Assembly (NCBI GenBank): GCA_021604765.1
Contig: BQJP01000001.1
Coordinates: 186,001 to 250,000 of the forward strand
From: Thermodesulfobacteriota bacterium
GTDB taxonomy: Bacteria > Desulfobacterota_D > UBA1144 > Nemesobacterales > UBA2774
DNA length: 64,000 nucleotides
Reading direction: 5' to 3'
Part shown: piece by piece, positions 1 to 9,283 of the stretch
Numbering within the stretch: position 1 is the first letter of the stretch
Layout: every line of letters starts with the position of its first letter
Notes under the pieces: generated by a model
What the model was told of the DNA's origin: nothing
Database searches by the model: none
Seen by the model: only the letters and a program-made list of their open reading frames with translations
Translations under genes and position numbers: made by a program

Positions 1-1289
1 CCTCCTAAATTTGCATTACGTCTTCTTACTGTAAAAATACCAATAATTGCTATTGCTGCCGCTAAAGAAATCAATCCCCACTCTGAAATTGTAGGAACTG
101 CAGTGAATATTTCTTCCTCAGGAAGAACTTCTCCCCTTAATATGAATGGGGCGAGCGGTCTCAAGGAAACGAAATTATTAATATCTAATCCCTCGAAACA
201 AATTTGATATTCTCCTGCGGGGAACTGGTCAACCATTGCATCTACCCTTGAAGGATCGTCTGTAAGAGTCGATACTCTAAATAATTCCCACTCTCGGTTA
301 GCTGAAGGATTATCGTTTCTCACTACTTGACCGTCAGGAAAGATCAGTGAATATGAAACTGTACCCTCTACCAGAGTTAAGAAGTTAAAGTCACTGTTAG
401 GATCTTTATCATCAAAGGGCTGAGGTGTATTAGTATCACCCTCAGCTACCACATCTGTTTCAGGAGGCGCAAAGGATGGGATAGTATTTGGCGTGTTGGG
501 ATCATCGGTATCAGGGTTAGTACCGTCAAAGTTGCCTCGATCGGCATCGCCATCCCAAAAATCAGCTTCAACCGTATCCTCGGGAAGATCAAAGAAGAAA
601 CAGAAAGATCCGTCATATGTTGCTCCTACTTTGTCCTCAGGACCTACTCCGTCCGAATCATCCAAGTTCGGATAAATTATGTTTAAATCCGCCCCTGGGG
701 AACCAATCGTAGTTGCCTCAGAAACAAATGAGAATATTTCATCTATTTGCACAAGACCGCTTGCCCTTACTTTAATAGAGTTCCCGGTTACAAAAGGCGC
801 TGCTGGATTGAGCGGTTCCAAAGCTTTGGCAGTTAGAGTATAAACAAAATCTCCATCTGCGTTTCGAGCGAGATCACTAGTCGGAAATGTATAATCAGTC
901 CATGCGTTATTTGCGAAATTTGTAGATAAATCCTCAAAAACTGATGGTCCAAGATTATCCTCATCAGGGTCTATTTTTAAGGTATATCTATAGAGAAACG
1001 GAGCACCCGTGTCCCAGTTAAATAGAAATCGGTCTGAATCACCGTCAAAAATTCCTACAGTAAATTCTGTCTGATCGCCTGGAATAATTATCCTTAAATT
1101 CAACGTATCGGTTGTAAGAGTCTGGAACCCTGGTCCAACAACAACGATTAAAAACCGTGCATCAGTAGTGCTGCAAGTCGGCATACAGGACATTAAGGCC
1201 TCAGACCTGTTGGTAAATGAAAATGAAACTAAAAGGAACAATAATGCAAAAAGCAAAATATTGATTGAATTCTTATATACCCTTCTCAT
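1..1289 (-). CDS. IPTL-CTERM surface protein, C-terminus cut by window edge
   Basis: An open minus-strand frame runs from ATG at 1289-1287 through the left edge without a stop. It begins MRRVYKNSINILLFALLF, a signal peptide, followed by a short Cys-containing segment (SCMPTCSTTDARFL). Near the edge it carries VPTISEWGLISLAAAAI, then a hydrophobic stretch and RRRNANLGG. That is an IPTL-CTERM sorting tail, known as a substrate signal of exosortase H; no such sortase is in the window. The protein is a paralogue of the next gene along its whole length (same WDGDADRGNFDGT and PNTIPAFAPP-like motifs), and the paralogue ends RRRSTNLGN, so only one or two codons should be missing. It was probably made by tandem duplication. 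The body has no domain I recognise. Confidence 0.85.
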   Translation of the reverse strand, partial: MRRVYKNSINILLFALLFLLVSFSFTNRSEALMSCMPTCSTTDARFLIVVVGPGFQTLTTDTLNLRIIIPGDQTEFTVGIFDGDSDRFLFNWDTGAPFLYRYTLKIDPDEDNLGPSVFEDLSTNFANNAWTDYTFPTSDLARNADGDFVYTLTAKALEPLNPAAPFVTGNSIKVRASGLVQIDEIFSFVSEATTIGSPGADLNIIYPNLDDSDGVGPEDKVGATYDGSFCFFFDLPEDTVEADFWDGDADRGNFDGTNPDTDDPNTPNTIPSFAPPETDVVAEGDTNTPQPFDDKDPNSDFNFLTLVEGTVSYSLIFPDGQVVRNDNPSANREWELFRVSTLTDDPSRVDAMVDQFPAGEYQICFEGLDINNFVSLRPLAPFILRGEVLPEEEIFTAVPTISEWGLISLAAAIAIIGIFTVRRRNANLG

Positions 1290-1304
1290 GATGTATTATC
1301 CTCC

Positions 1305-2564
1305 TCAATTCCCTAGATTTGTGCTACGTCTTCTTACTGTGACAATACCAATTATTGCCATAACTACGGCTAATGCAATCAACCCCCACTCAGAAATTGT
1401 AGGTACAGAAGCAGGAGGAAGTTCCGGATCAGGAATTACTTCTCCTCTTAAAGTCAAGGGGAACAACGGGTTTATGGAAACAAAATTTCCCATATCGAGC
1501 CCTTCAAAACGAATTTCATAGATGCCTGCTGGAATTACCGAAGTGTTGTGATCAACCCTAGTGGGGTCTGAGTCCAATGTAGATATAACAAAATTTTCCC
1601 ATTCTTGATTTCCAGACGGGTTAGGATTATTAAACTCCTGGCCGTCAGGGGCGATTAATTTATATGTAACTGCTGGTGATCTAAAAAAAAGAATAGTATC
1701 ACTATCGTCAGGAGGATCAGGAGGGTTTAATCCCTCTGCTACTACGTCTGAATCAGGTGGAGCGAATGCGGGAATAGTATTAGGCGTATTAGGATCGTCT
1801 GTGTCTGTTCCAGTGCCGTCAAAATTGCCTCTGTCGGCATCACCGTCCCAGAATACTAACTCAACTGCCTCTTCTGGAATTTCAAAGAAGAACGTGAATG
1901 TCCCGTCGTAAGTAGTGCCCACTCTGTCATCAAGTGTGAAACCGTCTTCAAAATTAACATTGGGAAAAACAATTGGTATGTCCCACCCGCTAGTCACATT
2001 TGCTATAAATGAAAAGATTTCATCTATCACAATTATGCCTGCGGTTGATCTAATCTTAAATTGGTTTGATGATGAAGCACCGTTTATGAGGGCAATAGTA
2101 AAAGTGTATATATGGTCTCCGTTTTCATCCATGGCTAGTGGGCTATTGTTAACGTCAAAATCCACCCAGTCATTGTCAAGCAATTCAGTATTTTGTACCT
2201 CAAAGACTATCGGACCGTTATTGTCTCTGTCAGGATCAATTTTTAACGTGTAGTTATAAAGACCAGGAGTTTCTGGATTTCCATTGTCCCAATGAAACTC
2301 GCCATTAGCGCCATTTAAATGATCACCATCAAAAACACCTAATTGAAAGCTCTGGGTGCCTGCAGGTATTATAATTCTTATATTCATTACAGCAGGTGTA
2401 AGGGTAGCGAAACCCGCGCCTTCCGTTACTGATAAGAATCTTCCATCTGAGCTGCTGCAAGTAGGAAAACAGGTTAAAGAATAGGAACTCACTGTTGAAA
2501 TTAAAAAGAAAAGTAAAGCTACAGATACTGCACTAAAGATACTTCTCGTAATATAATTCTTCAT
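1305..2564 (-). CDS. IPTL-CTERM surface protein
   Basis: 419 residues: signal peptide (about 1-28), a beta-rich body, then VPTISEWGLIALAVVMAI, a membrane-spanning stretch and a basic end RRRSTNLGN. By family knowledge the VPTxSEWG tail targets the protein for export and processing by an exosortase H-type enzyme. The body has acidic DGD turns (FDGDHLNG, WDGDADRGNFDGT) that could bind calcium, but no named domain. It lies 15 bases upstream of the partial paralogue and is probably co-transcribed with it; a GA-rich stretch precedes the start. Function is unknown; a surface or matrix protein is my inference. Confidence 0.88.
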   Translation of the reverse strand: MKNYITRSIFSAVSVALLFFLISTVSSYSLTCFPTCSSSDGRFLSVTEGAGFATLTPAVMNIRIIIPAGTQSFQLGVFDGDHLNGANGEFHWDNGNPETPGLYNYTLKIDPDRDNNGPIVFEVQNTELLDNDWVDFDVNNSPLAMDENGDHIYTFTIALINGASSSNQFKIRSTAGIIVIDEIFSFIANVTSGWDIPIVFPNVNFEDGFTLDDRVGTTYDGTFTFFFEIPEEAVELVFWDGDADRGNFDGTGTDTDDPNTPNTIPAFAPPDSDVVAEGLNPPDPPDDSDTILFFRSPAVTYKLIAPDGQEFNNPNPSGNQEWENFVISTLDSDPTRVDHNTSVIPAGIYEIRFEGLDMGNFVSINPLFPLTLRGEVIPDPELPPASVPTISEWGLIALAVVMAIIGIVTVRRRSTNLGN

Positions 2565-2854
2565 CCAAATCCCCCTCTCTGGCTTATATGTTCAAAATAT
2601 ACAGAAATTTAAACAAACCTGTCTTTAAAAGTATGCATAAATTAGGTTTCAATGTCAAAATAAGAAATTTATTTGAATGATGAATTATTAAACTATTGCT
2701 GATTTGTAGAAATTAATGTCTCTGGTAGATCTTAAAATCGTTATCTTCCCGGTATTCAGCTTTAATATTCTATAAACTCAGAAGTTTCAAAATAATATGA
2801 TAGAATAACCCCTCATATAATGTGCAAAATAGCCATTAATAAGGAGAAATTTTT

Positions 2855-3178
2855 ATGAAATATCTAGTAACAGGGACAGAAGGTGTAGGTTTTTTTTCTG
2901 CGGATGAAGCTATAGAAATCTTAGAAAATGTAGTCCTACCTGCTTTCGATGAACTTGAAGAATTAGAAGGCGACGGAGCAATTGTTGGGGGTGTGCCGAT
3001 CGGTGAGCGTTCATTTGTCTTTATTGTTGAGGCAGAATCGCATGATGATGTCGATCGTACAGTGCGCTCACTGCCCGTATGGGGTGCAATGGAGTGGGAA
3101 GTAACGCCACTTCAGGATTTTGATTTAAGGGCTGCACAGGAGAGGGAAATTCTTAAGGATCTGAAAAAGAAAAACTGA
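2855..3178 (+). CDS. muconolactone isomerase-like / YCII-type small protein
   Basis: 107 residues, soluble, with no signal peptide. The start follows AAGGAG at good spacing. The pattern of a short N-terminal strand, a long helix (DEAIEILENVVLPAFDELEEL), a Gly-rich turn (GAIVGGVPIGERSFVFIVEA) and a helix ending in RSLPVWGAMEWEVTPLQDF resembles the ferredoxin-like alpha/beta fold of muconolactone delta-isomerase and YCII-like proteins. Assignment to that fold is from pattern only. It stands alone between an AT-rich upstream region and the candidate structured RNA. The substrate is unknown, and I would not claim muconolactone metabolism because no other pathway gene is nearby. Confidence 0.75.
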   Translation: MKYLVTGTEGVGFFSADEAIEILENVVLPAFDELEELEGDGAIVGGVPIGERSFVFIVEAESHDDVDRTVRSLPVWGAMEWEVTPLQDFDLRAAQEREILKDLKKKN

Positions 3179-3349
3179 CATTACTTGTCTAGCAATTTAA
3201 AACTATTTCTTAAGATTAAGTGCAAATTGACTCATAGATTGCTACAAATTGTGCGTGAATTTGCCTATTGAATAGAGTGGTTTGCTAATATTCTGAAAAA
3301 TTTTTCTGTTTTAACATCCAATCTCAATCTTGATAACGTAATAACTATT

Positions 3350-3437
3350 GGTGAGGGAACACCACTGCGGATTTCTCTCGCTGCACACTGCAGAGCTGCC
3401 CATCAGTTCTCAAATGCGGCGAGAGAGCCGCTTTTTT
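3350..3437 (+). ncRNA. candidate structured RNA with terminator and alternative pairing
   Basis: The segment opens with a GGTG/CACC hairpin (3350-3363) and ends in a GC-rich terminator (3416-3437). The 5' arm of the terminator, with its loop (3416-3426), can instead pair over 11 bases, including one G-U, with 3374-3384 (TCTCTCGCTGC). These two pairings exclude each other, as in an attenuator. No + strand gene follows; the next gene is on the minus strand. I could not match it to a known riboswitch, SRP, 6S or tRNA pattern. The 5' end is a guess. Confidence 0.4.
3416..3437 (+). terminator. intrinsic terminator
   Basis: GCGGC, a six-base loop GAGAGA, GCCGC, then TTTTTT: a five-pair GC stem followed by six T. 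It ends the candidate RNA at 3350, or could end read-through from the gene at 2855. Confidence 0.7.
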
Positions 3438-3514
3438 AATAATCTAACTTGCCGATATATTAAATACTTAAAAAATGAATGCAATGATTGGGTGAATAAT
3501 AATGGAATTTGTTA

Positions 3515-3703
3515 TTATGAGGATTGTTGTTTGCTCTTTTCTATAAACTTGAGCCAGTTTTGGGGGAGTTCATTCTCATCGAGCACAGCATCATGATCAC
3601 AGTGATCACATGCTCCGCAGTCCACACACTCATCTAGCCCAGCAGGGCATTCAATGCAGTGCTCTTCAACCTTATTTTGCTTCTTGTCTTCTAAGTTCGA
3701 CAT
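3515..3703 (-). CDS. small cysteine-rich protein
   Basis: 62 residues with CIECPAGLDECVDCGACDHCDHD in the middle: a series of CxxC spacings that could bind zinc or an iron-sulfur cluster. The rest is acidic and charged, with no signal peptide and no membrane segment. It lies upstream of the flavoprotein gene on the same strand, 62 bases apart. I do not recognise the family. The regular Cys spacing is what argues for a real gene. Confidence 0.6.
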   Translation of the reverse strand: MSNLEDKKQNKVEEHCIECPAGLDECVDCGACDHCDHDAVLDENELPQNWLKFIEKSKQQSS

Positions 3704-3764
3704 TTTTTACTCTAATAACTATAACTTGCTTTATAAGCTCTAAATTTTAAATTATTGCAGCGAA

Positions 3765-5195
3765 TTATACCCCTGCAATCTTCTCAATCAGTGATTTTCT
3801 CTCTTCAATGTCATACTTGCGCATGATTTCCAGTCTCGTAGCCTCAGGCGAACCTCCACCTGAGATGCTAATAGCCGAGTACCAACCGCCCTGATAGGAA
3901 GCTGTAATGTCCTCAAGTAATCTTGCTATGGATATTCTGTAATCTGCTGAAATATCCTGGTTGCCTTGCAAATACTCGTTTAATTTCTCGCCAAGATTGG
4001 GGATTTCCATATCCTCTGGGTAGGGTGAGGAGACCAATATGCCACCCGTTGTGTCGTGAACAATCCTGAACATATCGTAAATGTGTGTGCCTTGTAGCAG
4101 TTTGCCTATATTTGCGTAGACAGGGTCAGGTTTAAAATTCCCCGCATTAGTTTCGTTTCCAAAAACAGCAGAGGTCACACCACAAGCATAAAATGATTCT
4201 ACAAATTTGATCAGATCGGCAATCTTTTCTCTGACATGTCCAGTCTTTTGTGGATCGAGGCCATTTGCCTCAGCCATGGAAGCAGTAGCTCCAATTAATA
4301 TATCACCCAATCCTGCGCGGGCGCCAATACAGCTTACTCTATGATGAGTTGCAAATGATTCAGTCAGAGAGCCTGCAAAATCCCACTCTCCTGCAAGAAA
4401 AACTCTGTCCCAGGGGATAAATACATCATCAAAAAGTATCTGAGCTGTCGCTTGGCCGTATTGAGAAGTAAGCGGAGCACCTGATTCTTTGGGTCTGCCG
4501 GCTTGCCGTGATACCATCTCTACACCCGGAGCATCAATTGGAACCGCAAATGATATTGCATAGTCCTTGTCCTGGAAAGTCATATTCCTTGTAGGCAAAA
4601 CCAGTATTTCATGAGTATACGGGGCCCCAGTTACGATTGCTTTAATCCCTCTTACTACAATTCCATCCTCACTTCTGCTAACCATTCTTAAGTAAAGATC
4701 AGGATTGTGCTGCTCGTGGGGGCGCTTGGTCCTATCCCCCTTAGCGTCAGTCATGGCAACGCACATGGTCAAGTCTTCGTCCTGTACACGCTCCAAATAG
4801 TTTAAAAATTTCACATGATAATCAGTACCGTATTTCAGATCAGTATTATTAGTGTTTTCATAAAGGGCGTTTAACGCGTCGTGGCATAAATATCTTTGCG
4901 CGCAGCCCGTCTCACGGCAAAGAAGCCTTGTCATCTCAAGCTTCTTAAGAAGATCGTCCTGGTTGGTATTTATATGGAGCAGGCGGTTTACTTTTTTCCC
5001 TGTCACATGAGAAATGGCGGTCATAGTTTCAGCATATTCAGGGAGAAGAGCATATTCATAAGTGACGGAGATTGCGTTCACGCCAGGGCGCAGAAGGGGC
5101 TCATCCACAACACTCTGAACCTTGTTTCCTTTTATATAAACTGTGGGATTTAAATCTCTAAGACTGTCTTCAAATTGCTCAGGAGTTTTTAGCAT
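3765..5195 (-). CDS. 4-hydroxyphenylacetate 3-hydroxylase / 4-hydroxybutyryl-CoA dehydratase family flavoprotein
   Basis: 476 residues, the usual length for the HpaB/AbfD superfamily (acyl-CoA dehydrogenase fold, FAD). Matching motifs include DALNAL (106-111), AMTDAKGDR (147-155), PDLYLRMV (165-172), EDGIVVRG (176-183), DDVFIPWDRVFL (256-267) and the C-terminal GGGSPEATR. Overall it resembles clostridial AbfD more than HpaB. Of the four [4Fe-4S] ligands of AbfD, by my alignment from memory, the first Cys (C98) and the His (H285) are kept, but the second Cys is Tyr102 and the last is Ala292. The dehydratase reaction is therefore doubtful, and a flavin hydroxylase or related role is more likely. 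Divergent to the thioesterase/HAD pair. Confidence 0.85.
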   Translation of the reverse strand: MLKTPEQFEDSLRDLNPTVYIKGNKVQSVVDEPLLRPGVNAISVTYEYALLPEYAETMTAISHVTGKKVNRLLHINTNQDDLLKKLEMTRLLCRETGCAQRYLCHDALNALYENTNNTDLKYGTDYHVKFLNYLERVQDEDLTMCVAMTDAKGDRTKRPHEQHNPDLYLRMVSRSEDGIVVRGIKAIVTGAPYTHEILVLPTRNMTFQDKDYAISFAVPIDAPGVEMVSRQAGRPKESGAPLTSQYGQATAQILFDDVFIPWDRVFLAGEWDFAGSLTESFATHHRVSCIGARAGLGDILIGATASMAEANGLDPQKTGHVREKIADLIKFVESFYACGVTSAVFGNETNAGNFKPDPVYANIGKLLQGTHIYDMFRIVHDTTGGILVSSPYPEDMEIPNLGEKLNEYLQGNQDISADYRISIARLLEDITASYQGGWYSAISISGGGSPEATRLEIMRKYDIEERKSLIEKIAGV

Positions 5196-5341
5196 TATTG
5201 CCCTCTTAAAAACATGGTCTCATAAGTAGTGTTTTATGTCAACAAATTTTAGTAATTTGTTATGGTGAATAAAAAGATTACACAAGATTATGTATAATCT
5301 AATTTTTATAATCTGAAGCATATTTGGCACAGGAGACCAAC

Positions 5342-5767
5342 ATGTACGAGACACTAAAGCCCGGGCTTACTTTTGAATTCGATTACATAGTTCCTGAGAA
5401 TAAAACCGTTCCATATATATATCCTGAGTCTGAAGAGTTTCAGCAAATGCCCCATGTATTTTCTACTGGGTTTATGATAGCTCTTATAGAATGGGCGTGT
5501 GTCAGGTTTTTAAACGAGCACATTGACTGGCCGAATGAACAGTCAGTTGGGATAGATGTAAATCTCAACCACACTGCGGCAACTCCTCCAGGTATGACAG
5601 TTACTGTCAAAGGAGAGCTTAAAGAAGTGGATGGAAAAAGATTGGTGTTCTCTATCACAGCGCATGACGGGGTGGATCAGATTACTAAAGGCACCCATCA
5701 GAGATTTATAGTAAACGCAGAGAAATTCATTGCCAAAGCTCAGGAAAAGGCTGATTCAGCACTATGA
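5342..5767 (+). CDS. hotdog-fold thioesterase (FlK-like)
   Basis: About 141 residues from ATG at 5342, chosen over an upstream TTG at 5324 because AGGAGA sits just ahead of the ATG. The pattern MYETLKPGL...FSTGFMIALIEWACVRFL...SVGIDVNLNHTAATPPGMTVTVKGEL is that of the thioesterase superfamily close to fluoroacetyl-CoA thioesterase: a long hotdog helix, then a strand with NHTAATPPG. Expected reaction: hydrolysis of a small acyl-CoA. The stop overlaps the next start (ATGA), so it is translationally coupled to the HAD hydrolase. Its divergent neighbour is an acyl-CoA-type flavoprotein, which suggests a common CoA-linked pathway (inference). Confidence 0.85.
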   Translation: MYETLKPGLTFEFDYIVPENKTVPYIYPESEEFQQMPHVFSTGFMIALIEWACVRFLNEHIDWPNEQSVGIDVNLNHTAATPPGMTVTVKGELKEVDGKRLVFSITAHDGVDQITKGTHQRFIVNAEKFIAKAQEKADSAL

Positions 5768-6483
5768 ACAAAGAACTTTCTTCAGTTAAGGCGCTTACGT
5801 TTGACGTTTTTGGCACAGTTGTCGACTGGCGCTCCTCGGTAATAAAAGAGCTGAATGAGCTTGGAGAGGTTAAAGGTATTAGCGCTGACTGGGATTTGTT
5901 TGCTGACAAATGGAGGGGAGGGTATGCGCCCTCGATGGACAAGGTCAGAAAAGGGGAGCTTCCATGGAAAAGTATAGACCAGCTTCACAGAATGGTCTTA
6001 GATAGATTGCTCAACGAATTCGATATATCGGACCTGTCAGAGCAAGAAAAAGTTCACCTGAACAAAGCTTGGCACAGACTAGCTCCATGGCCTGATTCAG
6101 TTGAAGGGCTTACAAAATTAAAACATAAATTCACTATCGCGACCCTTTCAAACGGAAATATTTCCCTGCTTACAAATATGGCAAAACATTCGGGTCTGCC
6201 ATGGGATGTGGTTCTATCCTCAGAATTAGCTAGACATTACAAAACTGATAAAGAAGTTTATTTGACCGCTTTATCATTACTTGATTTAGAGCCAAGTGAG
6301 TTAATGATGTGCGCAGCTCACAAGGACGACCTTCTAGCCGCTAAAGCTCTTGGGCTAAAAACCGCCTACATTTCCCGCCCGTTTGAATTCGGCCCTGACA
6401 AGCCCAACGATGCTACTGATGATATGCCGTTTGATATTATTGCTGATGATATAAATGATTTGGCAGAAAAGCTTGGAGCTTAG
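5764..6483 (+). CDS. HAD-superfamily hydrolase, haloacid dehalogenase type II-like
   Basis: 239 residues, cytoplasmic. Motif I is DVFGT with nucleophile Asp14. Motif II is TLSNGN (Ser-Asn-Gly as in L-2-haloacid dehalogenases). A KTDKEVY segment holds the motif III Lys. The end AAHKDDLLAAKALGLKTAYISRPFEFG is typical of type II dehalogenases. In characterised dehalogenases the last motif has Ser and Asn where this has Ala and His, so the substrate could be a phosphate ester or another small acid. The start overlaps the thioesterase stop by four bases, so the two form an operon. Confidence 0.85.
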   Translation: MNKELSSVKALTFDVFGTVVDWRSSVIKELNELGEVKGISADWDLFADKWRGGYAPSMDKVRKGELPWKSIDQLHRMVLDRLLNEFDISDLSEQEKVHLNKAWHRLAPWPDSVEGLTKLKHKFTIATLSNGNISLLTNMAKHSGLPWDVVLSSELARHYKTDKEVYLTALSLLDLEPSELMMCAAHKDDLLAAKALGLKTAYISRPFEFGPDKPNDATDDMPFDIIADDINDLAEKLGA

Positions 6484-6562
6484 AAATTAGAACCTAATCT
6501 TGAGATTATCCATGCTATAAGTAACTATTATTATCCTAATACCATGACAAAGGGGAGTAAAC

Positions 6563-7327
6563 ATGCTCGACTGGATTGCCAATCTATTAAGAAAAAAACC
6601 TCACACTGAAGAAGAGATTGAAGAAAGAGTATTTCTTGAAGGACCGCATTCAAGACTCCGTGAACTTTGGTTTTTAATCCGGGTCTTCTGGGGATTTCTA
6701 TATGGATTCAGAAAGCTTCACTTTGTCGGTCCACTTGTAACTGTGTTTGGCTCGGCCAGGACTGAAGAGGGGACTCCGTATTATGAAAACGCTGTCCAGG
6801 TAGGAAAGGAACTTGTAGATATGGGCTTTGGTGTTATGACAGGCGGCGGGCCAGGTATCATGGAAGCAGCAAACCGCGGAGCTCATGAAGCCGGCGGCAC
6901 ATCAATCGGCTGCAATATCATTCTTCCATTTGAGCAGGAGCCAAATCCTTATCTGGATGTGATGATTAACTTCAATTATTTCTTTGTAAGGAAGGTTATG
7001 CTTCTGAAGTATTCTTACGCCTTTGTGGTTATGCCCGGTGGAGCAGGCACTATGGATGAGCTGTTTGAAGTTATAACACTTATTCAAACCAAGAAGATAT
7101 TTAACTTCCCGGTGGTTCTGATCGGTAAAGAATATTTTCAAGAACTTATGGAGATGCTTGAGCATATGGTTGAAGAAGAAACCATTAGCCCTGAAGATAT
7201 AGACCTTTTCTACGTCACAGATTCAATTGAAGAAGCCATGAATCATATAAAAGTTAACATTGTTGATAAGTACGGTGTTATTGAAAAGAAAGTGCCTCAA
7301 GCTTCAAGTATTCTTCTGGAAAAGTAA
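6563..7327 (+). CDS. LOG-family nucleotide 5'-monophosphate phosphoribohydrolase
   Basis: 254 residues. Rossmann-type LOG motifs: GGGPGIMEA (94-102), FFVRKVML (140-147) and PGGAGTMDELFE (158-169), where the Glu of PGGxGTxxE is the family's catalytic residue. The N-terminal 55 residues, with a charged helix and an aromatic-rich stretch (LWFLIRVFWGFLYGF), extend beyond minimal LOG proteins and fit the longer TIGR00730-like group. Expected reaction: release of base from nucleoside monophosphates such as AMP or cytokinin ribotides. AGGGGAG precedes the start. It stands as a single gene after the HAD operon. Confidence 0.9.
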   Translation: MLDWIANLLRKKPHTEEEIEERVFLEGPHSRLRELWFLIRVFWGFLYGFRKLHFVGPLVTVFGSARTEEGTPYYENAVQVGKELVDMGFGVMTGGGPGIMEAANRGAHEAGGTSIGCNIILPFEQEPNPYLDVMINFNYFFVRKVMLLKYSYAFVVMPGGAGTMDELFEVITLIQTKKIFNFPVVLIGKEYFQELMEMLEHMVEEETISPEDIDLFYVTDSIEEAMNHIKVNIVDKYGVIEKKVPQASSILLEK

Positions 7328-7478
7328 ACTTTCATGTTTTAGTGAAGTGGTGTCTGAAATTCTCTTTGAGCAGCCGGTTTTTGCTTGATTACATTTGCCC
7401 CATGTTTTATAGTGTTTTTTGGTAGGATTATTTGCGCTTCTCTTTAGTAGAGCAAATCTTTTATAGGGGACAACTCAC

Positions 7479-8942
7479 ATGAAACAAGTTAAAGACCTAA
7501 GAGAATATTTGGAAATTCTAGATGGCCTAAACGAGCTTCAGGAAATTGATCTTGAAGTTGATTGGAATTTGGAGATCGGCGCTATTATTAGACGCGCATA
7601 CGACTTGAGAGCCCCTGCTCCTTTGTTTAATAAAATTAAAGATACAGAAGATGGATTCAGAGTGCTTGGCGGATCGGCAGGTCTGAGTACTAAGCCCGAG
7701 ATTAAATTTGGCCGCATTGCAGCCTCTCTCGGCTTTGCTCCAAGCACTGATATTAATGAAATTGTAGTCGCAATAACTGATGCGATAGAAAAAGACGGCA
7801 TACCCCCGCAGGTTGTAGATAGCGGGGCGTGTCAGGAAAACATCATGCTTGGGGATGACGTAGATCTCCTTTGTTTCCCAACTCCTCATATACATGACGG
7901 TGACGGCGGGCGATACATAAACACGTGGGGCACGATAATCGCTCAAACTCCTGATAAATCCTGGACCAACTGGTCTATAAACCGCATTATGCTGCTCGAC
8001 AAAAATCGTATGACTGGGCTTGTGCCACCGCAGCAGCATTTGGGCATTATTCATCAAATGTGGGCGGATAAAGGTGAGCCAACTCCGTTTGCACTTGCAC
8101 TTGGAGCGCCACCAGCGGTACCGTTTTTCTCAGGAATGCCGATTCCTGAAAAGATTAGTGAGCAAAATGTCTATGGTGCACTTTATGGAGAGGGAATCCC
8201 TGTGGTTAAATGCAAGACTGTAGATTTACATGTGCCTGCAGACTCTGAGATTATTATTGAAGGGACTATATCAGAGACACAGAGGGTATCTGAAGGACCC
8301 ATGGGCGAGTTTGCCGGCTACATGGGTGCTCACGACACCCCTCAGCCTGTCTATAATGTATCAGCGATCACATATAGAAATAATCCGATACTGCCGGTTG
8401 TGTATGCTGGGGTACCGGTGGAAGACACACAAACATGCTGCGGCACTATGTATTCAGCTGCTATCTTGCATGAGCTTAGGGCAAATGATTTCCCGGTTAC
8501 TTCTTGTTTCTTGCTATTTGAGAGTGCGGCGCATTTACTCGTGGTTACTGTACCAAGACCATGTGAGTCAATGGAAGACACTCATGACCTAACGCATAAG
8601 GCAAAGAATATTATTTTTAAGAGCAAACCAGGAGTGGATATTCCCAAGGTACTCTTAGTGGATGACGACATAGACCCAAGCGACGCCGATCAAGTGATGT
8701 GGGCTATTGCAACACGCGTTCATCCACAAAAAGATGCTCATTATTACTATCATCAAAAAACCCTGCCACTACTTCACTACCTAAACGTTGCAGAGAAAAA
8801 AGATATGAGCAGCACAAAGCTTATCTTAAATGGGTTGATTCCTGGGTTTGATAGGTGTGAAATATCTGGGTTTGAATACAATGTGCCAGAGGATTTACAG
8901 AAAAAAGTCCTCCACAACTGGTCAAAATACGGATACAAATAG
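7479..8942 (+). CDS. UbiD-family decarboxylase
   Basis: 487 residues, the usual length. UbiD hallmarks: GGRYINTWG...SWTNWSINRIML in the N-terminal half, PPQQHLGIIHQMW, and E272GPMGEFAGYMG, the conserved Glu-containing loop near prenylated FMN. The family carries out reversible decarboxylation of aromatic or alpha,beta-unsaturated acids and needs prFMN from a UbiX partner, which is not in the window. AGGGGA precedes ATG at good spacing. The next gene starts 341 bases on, so it seems monocistronic. The substrate cannot be told, but an aromatic acid would suit the nearby HpaB-like flavoprotein. Confidence 0.92.
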   Translation: MKQVKDLREYLEILDGLNELQEIDLEVDWNLEIGAIIRRAYDLRAPAPLFNKIKDTEDGFRVLGGSAGLSTKPEIKFGRIAASLGFAPSTDINEIVVAITDAIEKDGIPPQVVDSGACQENIMLGDDVDLLCFPTPHIHDGDGGRYINTWGTIIAQTPDKSWTNWSINRIMLLDKNRMTGLVPPQQHLGIIHQMWADKGEPTPFALALGAPPAVPFFSGMPIPEKISEQNVYGALYGEGIPVVKCKTVDLHVPADSEIIIEGTISETQRVSEGPMGEFAGYMGAHDTPQPVYNVSAITYRNNPILPVVYAGVPVEDTQTCCGTMYSAAILHELRANDFPVTSCFLLFESAAHLLVVTVPRPCESMEDTHDLTHKAKNIIFKSKPGVDIPKVLLVDDDIDPSDADQVMWAIATRVHPQKDAHYYYHQKTLPLLHYLNVAEKKDMSSTKLILNGLIPGFDRCEISGFEYNVPEDLQKKVLHNWSKYGYK

Positions 8943-9283
8943 AAATTTCTAACCATAAATTTTGATTACTGATCTTGGCTTAATTCTACAGTAGTCCTTA
9001 ATTTACAGAGTAAACATCAAATCGATGCTTATTTATCAATGAATTCAGCCTCAGACTATATTTCTAGGCTATTGAATACTTATGCGGCAATTGGTAAAAT
9101 CGTATTGAGTAATCAGAATATTAATAGTGTAAAAATTTATTAAATATTCTGATTTATTATGCAGTCGCTACTATAATTGGCTGATATATGTAAGGTATAG
9201 TATTTACTGATTAGTTTATACGTGTTTTCATTAGTGTAATATGCTAGTTATAATTTAATATTGTATTCTATTCCCCGGAGGAT
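8943..9283. other. AT-rich intergenic region
   Basis: 341 bases between the UbiD gene and the large secreted protein, very rich in A and T. I see no gene, strong hairpin or repeat. It presumably holds the promoter of the large gene, whose start is preceded by CCGGAGG. Confidence 0.6.

Noticed and set aside
3348-3596. + strand frame of 82 codons over the candidate RNA
   Set aside because: It runs across a terminator hairpin and then antisense to the Cys-rich gene; its residue content is not protein-like.
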